DNA of 64,000 bases. Source: a bacterium 0.1xD8-71 (GTDB lineage Bacteria > Bacillota > Clostridia > Lachnospirales > Lachnospiraceae). A program made the position numbers and the translations under genes. Below are positions 1 to 8,889 of this stretch, piece after piece. The notes beneath the pieces are model-generated. The model did not search any database, was not told the DNA's origin, and saw only the letters and a program-made list of their open reading frames with translations. The stretch is taken from positions 62,001 to 126,000 of the forward strand of contig RAYR01000004.1 of assembly GCA_003612405.1 (NCBI GenBank). The letters run 5' to 3'. The number at the start of each line of letters is the position of its first letter. Position 1 is the first letter of the stretch.

Positions 1-529
1 GGGCCGGTTCACAGGCAAGTGCAAATCTGCCGCCTTTTACCGCCGAAAGCCGCTTACGGATGGTATTCATCTCCACAATATCTGCGCCACAGGCCAGAAG
101 CTGTGTGGTAATATCCTGCAATTCTTCCCCGGACACCAGAGGCTTCTCAAACAATGCAGAGCCGCCGCCGGAGAGCAGAAAAACTACCACATCCTCACTG
201 CCTGCCCGTGCCACCAGATCGAGCGCCGCCTGGGTTGCCAGATAAGAATTCTCGTCCGGCACCGGATGACCGGCTTCAAAACATTGTGTTCTGGGTATGT
301 CACCCTTCACATGATCATACTTTGTCACTACCACGCCGGCTTCCAGTCTGTCTGCCAGGATATCTGCCGCCGCTTTCCCCATCTGCCAGCCTGCCTTGCC
401 GACAGCTACCATATAAATCTTCCCCTGCCCGAATTCTTTGCCTTTCAGGGCCTTCGCCACTGCCTCATCCGGCAGTACCGCCTGAATAGACTTCTTGATG
501 ATCTGATCTGCTTCTTCCCGTAATCTCAT
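1..529 (-). CDS. Glycerate 2-kinase (DUF4147/MOFRL family), 3' end cut by window edge
   Basis: Partial gene: the first 176 codons are present and the C-terminal part, including any MOFRL domain, lies beyond position 1. The translation begins MRLREEADQIIKKSI. It contains AVGKAGWQMGKAA near residue 42, a glycine-rich LLSGGGSALF segment near residue 123 and the basic motif IRKRLSAVKGGR near residue 159, all typical of the type 2 (GckA/TtuD) glycerate kinases that phosphorylate D-glycerate to 2-phosphoglycerate in the cytoplasm. The start ATG (527-529) has GCGAGG a few bases upstream. It lies downstream of a CdaR-type regulator gene on the same strand, separated by a terminator. In enterobacteria CdaR controls glucarate/galactarate/glycerate genes including a glycerate kinase, so a regulator-target pair is likely (inference). 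Kinase family assignment is fairly sure; substrate is from family knowledge. Confidence 0.85.
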   Translation of the reverse strand, partial: MRLREEADQIIKKSIQAVLPDEAVAKALKGKEFGQGKIYMVAVGKAGWQMGKAAADILADRLEAGVVVTKYDHVKGDIPRTQCFEAGHPVPDENSYLATQAALDLVARAGSEDVVVFLLSGGGSALFEKPLVSGEELQDITTQLLACGADIVEMNTIRKRLSAVKGGRFALACEPA

Positions 530-592
530 AGCGCCTCGCTTTCATCAGACTAAACCCATTCGACTAATTGTATAATTTCACCAATAAAATTT

Positions 593-624
593 AAAAAAAG
601 AAGATTTTTTTGTAATCTTCTTTT
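593..624 (-). terminator. Rho-independent terminator after the cdaR-like gene
   Basis: On the minus strand the arms AAGAAGATT / AATCTTCTT pair around an A-rich loop and are followed by a run of seven T. The element sits 90 bases downstream of the regulator stop and about 65 bases before the glycerate kinase start, so the two genes are probably separate transcripts. The structure is nearly symmetric and A/T-flanked, so it may act in both directions. Confidence 0.7.
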
Positions 625-713
625 AAAATACTACATCTTTTTCGGTTTGTATATGTTACAGAACACATATGTTTTTATAAATTTTTGTCTTTTAGAACAA
701 TCACCATTTTCCA

Positions 714-1874
714 TCATAAATTACGAAACAGAAACTGCATATCATTACCTGCGTTCTGGTAAAACTGCAACGCCATATAATATACGGCCGCTCCGCCCGG
801 TGTCCGGATATCCCGGCCGTTTAATGTCTCCATCTTCTTTAACTTATACTGAATGGTATTCTTGTGCATATAAAGTTTATCTGCCATTCTGGACAGGGAG
901 CCATCCTCTGCAAAGAACACATCAATCAGTTTCATAAAGGCGTCCAGTTCCTCTTCTCCCACGCCGGGAAAGAGCTTGTCAAGATATTCAGCCCTGACCT
1001 CATCCGGAATATCTTTCAGGAAAAGTTCCACATACAGATCCTTATAAAAGACAGTCTCCCCAGGTCTTCCAGCCTCCGCCGCGCGTTCCGCTTCCTTGCA
1101 CAGCTGACTGATATGGATGCTTCCCCCATCCACCGAATCAATCCCGATTATCACCTTCTCCTCATACTTATCCCACAGAAGCTTCCGGATATTCTCCGCC
1201 AGTTTCCCAATTCCTGCATCCTCACAGGCAGCTGTCAGACAAATCTGTTTCAAGGGTTCCCGCAGATAGAGAATCCCTTCCCTGTCCACATAATGACGCA
1301 CTGCGGATTCCATCTCCTCCAGCTTTCTCTGCCCTTCCTGGGTGGCAGAAAGTTTAGAATAACGCTCAAAACGGATAACCATGGCCCTGCGCGGTCTTGT
1401 GATATCAATACCAATCCTGACACCCCGCTCCACAAAACTCCTGTCATAACAGGCCCCGGACCTGGCGATCCATTCTTCCATAAAGCGGTATCTGACACGC
1501 CTGTCATATTTCCGGTGGTCTTTCAGACGGCTGTCCTCTACCATGATCTCTGTCATCCGGCGCACAATATTCCCATAACCGGCCACACGCTCCTTCTCAC
1601 CGGTAATTCCCACCACGCCCACAATCTCTCCTCGAATTGTAATCGGAAGGTTAATGCCCATCTTGGTGGTGGGATTCTCCATCTCCTCCGTGATATATAG
1701 TTCCGGCAGCTTCTCCTCAATGATACGGCGTGCCCCTGTATGAAGGGTTCCCAGGCGCGCCATGTCAGTGCTGGCCACAATATAGCCTTCCTGATCCATG
1801 AAGTTAATGTGCTCGTTGATTTCCCGGCCGATCTCTTCCACGATGGACTGGGCCGCTGTCTGTGATATGTACAT
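714..1874 (-). CDS. CdaR-family sugar diacid / glycerate utilisation regulator
   Basis: 386-residue transcriptional regulator. The N-terminal ~130 residues (starting MYISQTAAQSIVEEIG, with GRLNP-like segments INLPITIRGEIVGVVGITG) match the putative sugar-diacid recognition domain. The middle region (~140-300) is a poorly conserved linker. The C-terminus (LSRMADKLYMHKNTIQYKLKKME, near residue 330-352) is a PucR-type helix-turn-helix. I chose the ATG at 1872-1874 because AGGAAAG lies six bases upstream; an in-frame TTG five codons earlier would overlap that site. The downstream glycerate 2-kinase gene supports a role in carbohydrate-acid metabolism. The inducer cannot be read from the sequence. 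Confidence 0.85.
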   Translation of the reverse strand: MYISQTAAQSIVEEIGREINEHINFMDQEGYIVASTDMARLGTLHTGARRIIEEKLPELYITEEMENPTTKMGINLPITIRGEIVGVVGITGEKERVAGYGNIVRRMTEIMVEDSRLKDHRKYDRRVRYRFMEEWIARSGACYDRSFVERGVRIGIDITRPRRAMVIRFERYSKLSATQEGQRKLEEMESAVRHYVDREGILYLREPLKQICLTAACEDAGIGKLAENIRKLLWDKYEEKVIIGIDSVDGGSIHISQLCKEAERAAEAGRPGETVFYKDLYVELFLKDIPDEVRAEYLDKLFPGVGEEELDAFMKLIDVFFAEDGSLSRMADKLYMHKNTIQYKLKKMETLNGRDIRTPGGAAVYYMALQFYQNAGNDMQFLFRNL

Positions 1875-1893
1875 ATTATCTTTCCTCAATTAA

Positions 1894-1938
1894 CAAAAAA
1901 TGCCACAAACCTCATCTCTTCAAGGTTTCCAGCATTTC
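1894..1938 (-). terminator. Terminator of the tRNA-Glu transcript
   Basis: Minus-strand hairpin with two paired blocks (AAATGC/GCATTT outer, AAACCT/AGGTTT inner, separated by a small internal loop) followed by six T. It lies between the tRNA-Glu 3' end and the regulator start codon. A short perfect inverted repeat CTGTTA...TAACAG also occurs between the tRNA and this hairpin (1953-1970). Confidence 0.65.
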
Positions 1939-1971
1939 TTCGGGTTGGGCTGTTATTTACTTAACAGTCAA

Positions 1972-2043
1972 CAGCTCGTAGGGGAATCGAACCCCTGTTT
2001 CCGCCGTGAGAGGGCGGCGTCTTAACCGCTTGACCAACGAGCC
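1972..2043 (-). tRNA. tRNA-Glu, anticodon CTC
   Basis: 72-nt cloverleaf on the minus strand. The acceptor arms GGCTCGT / ACGAGCT pair with a G1-U72 wobble. The D arm is GTC...GAC. The anticodon stem CCGCC/GGCGG encloses the loop CTCTCAC with anticodon CTC (reads GAG). The T arm is GGGGTTCGATTCCCC. The discriminator base is G73 and CCA is not encoded. The gene has its own promoter upstream and a terminator downstream. Confidence 0.93.
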
Positions 2044-2062
2044 ATCTGTTTGACACTTGCTT

Positions 2063-2091
2063 ATTCTATTATATTTTATCCAATAATGCAA
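2063..2091 (-). promoter_or_regulatory. Sigma-A promoter of tRNA-Glu
   Basis: Minus strand TTGCAT (2086-2091), 17-base spacer, TAGAAT (2063-2068), about 20 bases before the tRNA 5' end. The spacing is ideal and the surrounding DNA is A/T rich. Confidence 0.65.
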
Positions 2092-2124
2092 GAGGTTTTT
2101 TATATTTTCTTAAAAATTTTTACC

Positions 2125-5100
2125 TCAACTCACAAAGTCAAACAAACTGATCTGATTAGATTCCGGCAGATTACCCAGAAGTCCCAGTTCACTCATCAGA
2201 TCTATCACGGATTTGGGCGCCTTCGTCCTCTCCCTGAAATCATCCTTACTGAGGAAGGGGCCGTCCTTGACTGCCTCCACGATGGCGTCCGCCACCCGCT
2301 CTCCCAGACCGTCAATACTGTTCAAAGAAGGCATCAGTCTGCCGTCCACAATCTGAAACAGCCTGGACTGCGCGCTGAAAATATCTATCGGTACAAAAGT
2401 AAATCCGCGCGCATACATCTCCTGCACAATCTTCATATCCTTGTAAGCATCCTGCTCTTTCTTGGAGAGTTCGTCGCTTCTCTTCTTATAATCCGCCATC
2501 ACCTGCTCTAAATGGGCCTGTCCCTGGCACATCAGTTCATAGGAAAAAGCTGATGCACGGATGCTGAAATACGCTGCATAGTACGCTAACGGATAATTCA
2601 CTTTACAGTAGGCGATACGCCAGGCCATCATGACATAAGCCGCCGCATGGGCCTTGGGAAACATATATTTAATCTTCTTGCAGGAACCGATATACCAGTC
2701 CGGCACTCCCTGATCTGTCATGGCCTTAATCCACTCATCCTTTAATCCTTTTCCTTTACGGACGCTCTCCATGATGGTAAAGGACAGGGAAGGATCTACA
2801 CCCTGTTGAATCAGATAGATCATGATATCATCACGGCAGCAGATTGCAGTGGAGATGGTGGCCTTTCCTTCCTCAATCAGAGTCTGCGCATTGCCAAGCC
2901 ACACATCCGTCCCATGGGAAAGTCCCGATATCCGCACCAGATCGGTAAAACACCTGGGTTTGGCATCGATCACCATCTGGATAACAAACTCCGTACCAAA
3001 CTCCGGGATCCCCAGACATCCCAGCTTACAGCCCCCGATCTGCTCCGGCGTAATCCCAAGCGCCTCTGTATTCTGAAAAAGGCTCATGACCTGCTTGTCA
3101 TCCAAAGGAATCTTCACCGGGTCAATCCCCGTCATATCCTGAAGCATACGAATCATGGTAGGATCATCATGCCCCAGAATATCCAGCTTAAGCAGGTTAT
3201 GGTCAATAGAATGATAATCAAAATGGGTGGTCACAATATCCGTGGTCATATCGTTGGCGGGATGCTGCACCGGGGTAAACGAATTGATGTCCTCTCCCAC
3301 CGGCAGTACCACGATACCGCCGGGATGCTGTCCTGTACTCCTGCGGATGCCGGTACATCCCGAAACAATCCGGTTAATCTCGCAGACCCGCTTATGCCTG
3401 CCCCGCTCCTCATAATAATTCTTCACATAGCCATAGGCGGTCTTATCCGCCAGCGTACCGATGGTGCCTGCCCGGAACGTCTGCCCGAAGCCAAAGATAA
3501 CTTCCGTATACTTATGGGCCTTACTCTGATATTCTCCGGAGAAATTCAGGTCAATATCCGGCTCCTTATCCCCTTTGAATCCCAGAAAGGTCTCAAAGGG
3601 AATATCAAATCCCTCTTTCTGCAAAGGCGTCCCACAGACTGGACAGTCTTTATCCGGCATATCGCATCCGGCACCGCCGCCATAGGCCCGGACTTCATCA
3701 GAATCAAAATCATAATAGTGACATTTCGGACACAGATAATGCGGACTAAGGGAATTAACCTCTGTGATTCCTGCCATATTGGCTACAAAGGAGCTGCCCA
3801 CAGATCCCCTGGAGCCCACAAGATAACCGTCCTCCACAGATTTCCACACCAGCTTCTGGGCAATGATATACATCACGGCAAACCCGTTGGAAATAATGGA
3901 ATTCAGTTCTTTTTGCAGTCTGTCCTCCACAATCTGGGGCAGAGTCTCCCCATAAAGCTCATGCGCCTTGTTATAGCAGATTTCCGTAAGCTGCCTGTCA
4001 CTGTCCTCAATGACAGGCGGACATTTGTCCGGACGCACCGGGGACATGGTATCTATCATATCCGCAATCAGATTGGTATTGGTAATCACCACTTCCTGCG
4101 CCTTGTCACTTCCCAGGTAAGCAAATTCCTCCAGCATTTCCTCCGTGGTCCGAAAATATAAAGGCGCCTGATTGTCCGCATCGGGGAAACCCTGTCCCGC
4201 CATGATGATACGGCGGTAAATCTCGTCCTCCGGATTCAGGAAATGTACGTCGCAGGTAGCCGCCACAGGCTTATGGAACTGCTCTCCCAGACGGACAATC
4301 TTACGGTTGATCTCCATGATATCCTCCATGGACTGGATCTCCGGTGTCCGCTCGGATTCTATCATAAACTGGTTATTTCCCAACGGCTGAATCTCCAGAT
4401 AGTCATAGAAATTCACCAGCCTGGCTATCTCCGCATCCGGTTTGTGCTCCAGAAGCGCCCGGTACAGCTCCCCGGCCTCACAGGCACTGCCCAGAATCAA
4501 TCCCTCCCGGTACCGACTCAATAAACGCTTGGGAATCCGCGGTCTTCTGGCAAAATAAGTCAGATGGGAATCCGACACCAGCCGGTAGAGATTCATACGC
4601 CCCACGTTATTCTTAGCCAGAATAATGGCATGATAGGTGGGCAGTTTCCTGATAATATCCGGATTGGCCATTCCCTTCTCGTTGATCTGGGCAAGGGTCG
4701 TGATTCCTTCCTTCTCCATCAGCGGAATCAGCTTCACGAAAATCTCCGCCGTGGCTTCCGCGTCATCCACCGCCCTGTGGTGGTTTTCCAGAGACACGTT
4801 AAGCGCCTTGGCCACGGAATCCAGGGTATGCTTCTTTAAGCCGGGCAGCATGACTCTGGCAATGCCCACCGTATCTATATAAGTAAAGTCGTGGGCTATC
4901 CGCTGTCTGTCACAGTTCTCCATAATAAAACTCATATCAAAGGAGGCATTATGCGCCACCAGCATACAGCCTTCGCAAAAAGCAAGAAACTGCGGCAGTA
5001 CGGTTTCGATCTTCTCTGCTCCCACCACCATATCATCCGAGATACCCGTAAGTTTCTCAATCTCAAAGGGAATCGGTACCTCCGGATTCACAAAACTGGA

Positions 5101-6819
5101 AAATCGATCCACAATCTTACCGCCGCTTACTTTCACGGCGCCAATCTCAATAATCCGGTTTTCCACCGGGGAAAAACCTGTGGTCTCAATATCAAACACC
5201 ACAAAATCTGCCTGGAAATCCTGTCCTTTATCATTCGTGGCTATCTCGTGCAGATCATCCACCAGATAGGCCTCCACCCCATAAATCACCTTAAAGAATT
5301 TCTGCTTGTCCGGTTCCGGTTCACCCGCTTCTTTGCAACGGTTCTTCTCCGCCTTCCAGAGATCCTCCCACACATGATTGGCATCCGGAAAAGACTGCAC
5401 TACCCCATGATCGGTGATGGCAATCGCCGGATGGCCCCACTTATAGGCCCTCTTCACAATATCTTTCGCCTCGGACACACCGTCCATATCACTCATTTTG
5501 GTATGACAGTGCAGCTCTACACGCTTTCGCACGCTCCTGTCTACCCTGGAAGTGGTAAAGTCAGGTATTTTCTTGACGCCTGCCAGGGAACCGATGGTCA
5601 GTTCATGATCAAACTTGTCAATGGTCGTCATACCCTTCAGTTTAATGAAGGCGCCCGGTTTCATACCACCTGTTATCTCTGCCACCTGGTCATTGTGGAC
5701 AAAAAGCTTGATCGTCATGGTATCCGTATAGTCTGTCACATCATAGATGAGAATGGTACGCTCATTCTTGATCTCCCGCTTATCCATCTTAAGAATCTGA
5801 CCACGGATCACCACCTCGCCCATCTCCCCGATAATCTCCTCAATCGGCATAGCCTCTTCCTCGAAGTCCCTGCCATAGAGTACATCGGGATTATCGGAAC
5901 GCTTCAGGGCCCGTCTTGTATCTGTCCTGTCGGACTTTTTACCCCAATCCCCTTTCCTGCCCGGTGCAGGGGATGAGAACTGCTTCTTATTTCCTGCTTT
6001 GCCGGAAGCGCTCTGAGATGCAGGTACCCCTGGCTGTTCCGCTGTGGTCTGTGCGCTTTCTGTCATCTGTCCGGCTGCCATAGCCTGTGCGCCCTCTGCC
6101 ACCAGGCCTGCTGTCCCAGTCAGCACACCAGCCTCCTCCATCGTCTGTCCGGCCGCCCCTGTCAATACTCCTTCCGCCGATTGCCCGGCCGCCGGAGCGT
6201 CATCCCATCCAAACACCCGGGATGCCTTATCACTTACCGCATAACCGGCCCTGGCTGAAATCTCCGCCACCTGCATGGCCAGACGTTTCTCATCTTCTTC
6301 CTTGTATTTTCCCGCCGCACATTCCTTATAAGTGATGTGTACCTGCACCGGGATTCCGCAACGCTCGTTATATATTTTCTCCAGAATCCTGGCAAGCTCT
6401 TCCGCCTTGCCCTGCCCCAGTACCGTGTCTTCCACAACCATCTGCATCTGTTCGTCCACAAAACTGATATCCGCCCGCTTGAACAGATTATATTCCACCG
6501 GAGAATACTCCCGAAGTTCCAGCAGAATACTGTCCCCATAAGCATCCATCAGCTTCTTCGCATCATACTGGGCCGACAGGTGAAAATGTTCATAGAACTT
6601 GATCACAATGGGCATATTCGGGAAAAACTGCTTCTTAATCTCTTTCTCTACCCGGAAGATATCCTCTTTCTGGATCAGCCTGTCCGAGGCAATATAAACC
6701 CGCAGAAAATCCTTTCGTTTGGTGGACGTCACCTTATCCACCGTAACCTGTGCAAACAGATCCTGTAATCCTGTATCCAGTTTCAATGACGGAAATACGT
6801 CAAAAAAAGCCTTACTCAT
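2125..6819 (-). CDS. polC: DNA polymerase III alpha subunit, PolC type
   Basis: 1564-residue replicative polymerase of the Gram-positive PolC type, with intrinsic 3'-5' exonuclease. Visible order: N-terminal domain (1-190), a low-complexity Ala/Gly/Thr linker (~205-310) with two near-identical GVLTG blocks, OB fold (~325-415), first half of the PHP domain (ELHCHTKMSDMDG ~435-447; AITDHG ~468), and the inserted DEDD exonuclease (FDIETTGFS ~542-550; HNASFD ~623; HRAVDDAEAT ~681). The polymerase core follows, with SRGSVGSS (~1003), a zinc site CPKC...CPVC (~1030-1062) and the acidic PDIDLNFSGEY palm motif (~1087). An HhH region (SIDGLGERVADAI) is near the C-terminus. The ATG follows GAGAGGAAAAG. 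It lies ten bases after ispG and is probably co-transcribed with it. The usual family length is ~1430-1460; the excess is largely the linker. Confidence 0.97.
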   Translation of the reverse strand: MSKAFFDVFPSLKLDTGLQDLFAQVTVDKVTSTKRKDFLRVYIASDRLIQKEDIFRVEKEIKKQFFPNMPIVIKFYEHFHLSAQYDAKKLMDAYGDSILLELREYSPVEYNLFKRADISFVDEQMQMVVEDTVLGQGKAEELARILEKIYNERCGIPVQVHITYKECAAGKYKEEDEKRLAMQVAEISARAGYAVSDKASRVFGWDDAPAAGQSAEGVLTGAAGQTMEEAGVLTGTAGLVAEGAQAMAAGQMTESAQTTAEQPGVPASQSASGKAGNKKQFSSPAPGRKGDWGKKSDRTDTRRALKRSDNPDVLYGRDFEEEAMPIEEIIGEMGEVVIRGQILKMDKREIKNERTILIYDVTDYTDTMTIKLFVHNDQVAEITGGMKPGAFIKLKGMTTIDKFDHELTIGSLAGVKKIPDFTTSRVDRSVRKRVELHCHTKMSDMDGVSEAKDIVKRAYKWGHPAIAITDHGVVQSFPDANHVWEDLWKAEKNRCKEAGEPEPDKQKFFKVIYGVEAYLVDDLHEIATNDKGQDFQADFVVFDIETTGFSPVENRIIEIGAVKVSGGKIVDRFSSFVNPEVPIPFEIEKLTGISDDMVVGAEKIETVLPQFLAFCEGCMLVAHNASFDMSFIMENCDRQRIAHDFTYIDTVGIARVMLPGLKKHTLDSVAKALNVSLENHHRAVDDAEATAEIFVKLIPLMEKEGITTLAQINEKGMANPDIIRKLPTYHAIILAKNNVGRMNLYRLVSDSHLTYFARRPRIPKRLLSRYREGLILGSACEAGELYRALLEHKPDAEIARLVNFYDYLEIQPLGNNQFMIESERTPEIQSMEDIMEINRKIVRLGEQFHKPVAATCDVHFLNPEDEIYRRIIMAGQGFPDADNQAPLYFRTTEEMLEEFAYLGSDKAQEVVITNTNLIADMIDTMSPVRPDKCPPVIEDSDRQLTEICYNKAHELYGETLPQIVEDRLQKELNSIISNGFAVMYIIAQKLVWKSVEDGYLVGSRGSVGSSFVANMAGITEVNSLSPHYLCPKCHYYDFDSDEVRAYGGGAGCDMPDKDCPVCGTPLQKEGFDIPFETFLGFKGDKEPDIDLNFSGEYQSKAHKYTEVIFGFGQTFRAGTIGTLADKTAYGYVKNYYEERGRHKRVCEINRIVSGCTGIRRSTGQHPGGIVVLPVGEDINSFTPVQHPANDMTTDIVTTHFDYHSIDHNLLKLDILGHDDPTMIRMLQDMTGIDPVKIPLDDKQVMSLFQNTEALGITPEQIGGCKLGCLGIPEFGTEFVIQMVIDAKPRCFTDLVRISGLSHGTDVWLGNAQTLIEEGKATISTAICCRDDIMIYLIQQGVDPSLSFTIMESVRKGKGLKDEWIKAMTDQGVPDWYIGSCKKIKYMFPKAHAAAYVMMAWRIAYCKVNYPLAYYAAYFSIRASAFSYELMCQGQAHLEQVMADYKKRSDELSKKEQDAYKDMKIVQEMYARGFTFVPIDIFSAQSRLFQIVDGRLMPSLNSIDGLGERVADAIVEAVKDGPFLSKDDFRERTKAPKSVIDLMSELGLLGNLPESNQISLFDFVS

Positions 6820-6829
6820 TCTTTTCCTC

Positions 6830-7885
6830 TCATGCCTGCCAATGCAAAAGTTCTTCCCGCAAAGTATCCAGAAGTCCCGCCTCCGGCACCTTTTTCACGA
6901 TTTCACCTTTTTTAATGAGGAGCCCCTCGCCAATCCCGCCGGCAATCCCGATATCCGCCTCTTTCGCTTCACCAGGGCCGTTTACCGCACAGCCCATGAC
7001 AGCCACCTTGATATCCAACGGAATATCCGCCACCATCTCCTCCACCTGGGTAGCCAGACCGATCAGATCTATCTTCGTTCTGCCGCAGGTCGGACAGGAC
7101 ACCACTTCAATCCCACCCTTTCTAAGCCCCAGCGTCCGCAGAATCAATCTGGCCGACTTAATCTCCTCCACGGGGTCGCCTGTCAGGGACACCCGGATGG
7201 TATCACCGATTCCCTGATGCAGAATAATGCCCAGCCCTACCGCTGACTTGATATTACCGCTTGCCACCGTTCCCGACTCTGTAATACCCACATGCAGCGG
7301 ATAGTTCGTCTGCTTCGCCAGCAGTTCATGTGCCTCCACGCACATCATCACATCCGAAGACTTGATGCTGATGACCAGATTGTCATAGCCCAGCTCTTCT
7401 ATGATACCCACTTTATCCAGGGCACTCTCCACAATCCCCTGTGCCGTTACTCCATGATATTTCTCCACCAGTTCCCGTTCCAGGGAACCGCTGTTGACTC
7501 CCACACGTATGGGAATATTTCTCTCCTTGGCCGCAGCCACCACCGCCGCCACATTCTCCCGGCTGCCGATATTGCCCGGATTGATACGAATCTTATCGGC
7601 ACCGTTTTCTATGGCCGCAATGGCCATTTTATAGTCAAAATGGATATCCGCCACCAGCGGAATATGTATCTGCTCTTTAATCTTTGCCAGCGCCCGGGCC
7701 GCTTCCATATTGGGTACCGTACAGCGGATAATCTCACACCCTGCCTGCTCCAATCGCAGTATCTGCGCCACAGTGGCCTCCACATCCTCTGTCGCCGTAT
7801 TGGTCATGGACTGTATCAATACGGGATTGCCCCCGCCAATCACCCGGTCTCCTATCTGCACTGTTCTGGTCTTATCCCGATACAT
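6830..7885 (-). CDS. ispG: 4-hydroxy-3-methylbut-2-enyl diphosphate synthase (flavodoxin)
   Basis: 351-residue cytoplasmic iron-sulfur enzyme (GcpE) of the MEP isoprenoid pathway; it converts MEcPP to HMBPP. The TIM-barrel part begins [19 protein letters not shown] and contains [11 protein letters not shown]. The C-terminal [4Fe-4S] part has the cysteine ligands in [11 protein letters not shown] and [17 protein letters not shown]. The length matches the short bacterial form. GGAGGG precedes the ATG. It sits in the conserved order dxr-rseP-ispG-polC, here interrupted by a kinase/phosphatase pair upstream. dxr, uppS and cdsA nearby feed from or into the same isoprenoid/lipid supply. Confidence 0.97.
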   Translation of the reverse strand: MYRDKTRTVQIGDRVIGGGNPVLIQSMTNTATEDVEATVAQILRLEQAGCEIIRCTVPNMEAARALAKIKEQIHIPLVADIHFDYKMAIAAIENGADKIRINPGNIGSRENVAAVVAAAKERNIPIRVGVNSGSLERELVEKYHGVTAQGIVESALDKVGIIEELGYDNLVISIKSSDVMMCVEAHELLAKQTNYPLHVGITESGTVASGNIKSAVGLGIILHQGIGDTIRVSLTGDPVEEIKSARLILRTLGLRKGGIEVVSCPTCGRTKIDLIGLATQVEEMVADIPLDIKVAVMGCAVNGPGEAKEADIGIAGGIGEGLLIKKGEIVKKVPEAGLLDTLREELLHWQA

Positions 7886-7963
7886 AACTGCCCTCCATAT
7901 TCTTCGTCTGCTGCGCTTGTATCATGCCGCAGAAGCTTTTGCCGTTTACCCTCTTCCTATCAC

Positions 7964-7992
7964 ATTATACAGGAAAGAACCCAAAAAGTACA
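7964..7992 (-). promoter_or_regulatory. Candidate promoter before ispG-polC
   Basis: The 112-base gap between the kinase stop and ispG contains a perfect minus-strand TATAAT (7964-7969). The hexamer 17 bases upstream (TGTACT) is a poor -35 match, so the site is only a candidate. Confidence 0.35.
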
Positions 7993-7997
7993 CCGGC

Positions 7998-8858
7998 TTA
8001 CAACCCGACTGTCTTCTTTTCTGTGAGCCATACCCTCTTTTCCATCTGACGCACGAAAGCTCTTCGCTTCCGCCCGCAGTCTTTTTTCCTACTGTTTAAA
8101 CCGGCCAGATCTTTTCTCACTTCCTCCACCATCTGATAGCGCTGTCCGGGGTCCTCTCTGGTACACTTCTCTATCACGCCCTGGAAATCTTCTCCCAGCA
8201 AGGGATCATAGACGCTGACCGGAAAGCTCCCGTAGGGCGGCTGCCCGGGATCCGCCCCTGTCAGGATATAATATAGTACCCGGCCAAATGCGTAAATGTC
8301 GCTCCGCTCATCCGCACAGACAGATCCTGTTCCTGCCTGTTGTTCCGGTGCCCCATACCCTGGCGTCACAGCCATTTGCCTGTCTGCACTTTCACCATAG
8401 CTTTTCAGGGAAGCGGCTCCCAGATCCACCAGCCGCAGAGTCTTGTCCGGGCACACAATAATATTCTGTGGTTTCAGATCCCTATAAATAACAGGTGGTC
8501 TCCTTGTGTGAAAATATTCCAGAATATCCAACAGCGCCTCTGCCCACAATCTTCCTCTCTCTTCTCCCACACTTCCGGACTTTTCTATATAATTATGTAA
8601 ACTAACACCCTCAATGTATTCCATCACCAGATACCAGCCATCCTCATATAACAAGTCGTATATCACCGGCAGCATCGGATGGTGCAGATCCCGGAGAAAA
8701 TCTGCTTCCTTAAGATTCACGGCCCATTCTCCTTCCAGCCGCTTTATAGCCGCCAGCCGTGACAACACACTGTCCTTTGCCAGATACACACTCCCCTCCC
8801 CGCCCCTTCCAAGAGGTTTTATCATCTCATACTTTCCTGCTGTCTGCCCTGTGTTCAT
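7998..8858 (-). CDS. Soluble Hanks-type Ser/Thr protein kinase
   Basis: 286 residues from the ATG at 8858. Kinase motifs are all present: glycine loop GRGGEGSV (17-24), lysine in AAIKRL (K39), catalytic loop YRDLKPQN (Tyr replaces the usual His of HRD), metal loop VDLGAAS (DLG instead of DFG) and GYGAPEQ in the activation segment. No transmembrane helix or PASTA repeats follow the kinase domain, only a ~25-residue basic tail, so it is not the PrkC/PknB wall-sensing type. It is directly downstream of a PP2C phosphatase gene and likely opposes it. The start is uncertain: an ATG at 8909 would overlap the phosphatase stop but lacks a clear ribosome binding site, whereas 8858 has AGGAGG twelve bases upstream. 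Substrates unknown. Confidence 0.88.
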   Translation of the reverse strand: MNTGQTAGKYEMIKPLGRGGEGSVYLAKDSVLSRLAAIKRLEGEWAVNLKEADFLRDLHHPMLPVIYDLLYEDGWYLVMEYIEGVSLHNYIEKSGSVGEERGRLWAEALLDILEYFHTRRPPVIYRDLKPQNIIVCPDKTLRLVDLGAASLKSYGESADRQMAVTPGYGAPEQQAGTGSVCADERSDIYAFGRVLYYILTGADPGQPPYGSFPVSVYDPLLGEDFQGVIEKCTREDPGQRYQMVEEVRKDLAGLNSRKKDCGRKRRAFVRQMEKRVWLTEKKTVGL

Positions 8859-8889
8859 CCTGTTCTGTATCCTCCTGCAACAAACATCT

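Noticed and set aside
2090-2125. Possible terminator directly after polC
   Set aside because: Only a five-base stem (GAGGT/ACCTC) around a 25-base A/T loop; too weak to call.
2806-4161. A 451-codon plus-strand open frame
   Set aside because: It is antisense to the polymerase core of polC; it has no ribosome binding site or recognisable domain and reflects codon bias of the real gene.
4891-5976. A 361-codon plus-strand open frame
   Set aside because: Antisense to the exonuclease/PHP part of polC, rich in His/Arg/Ile as expected for a shadow frame.
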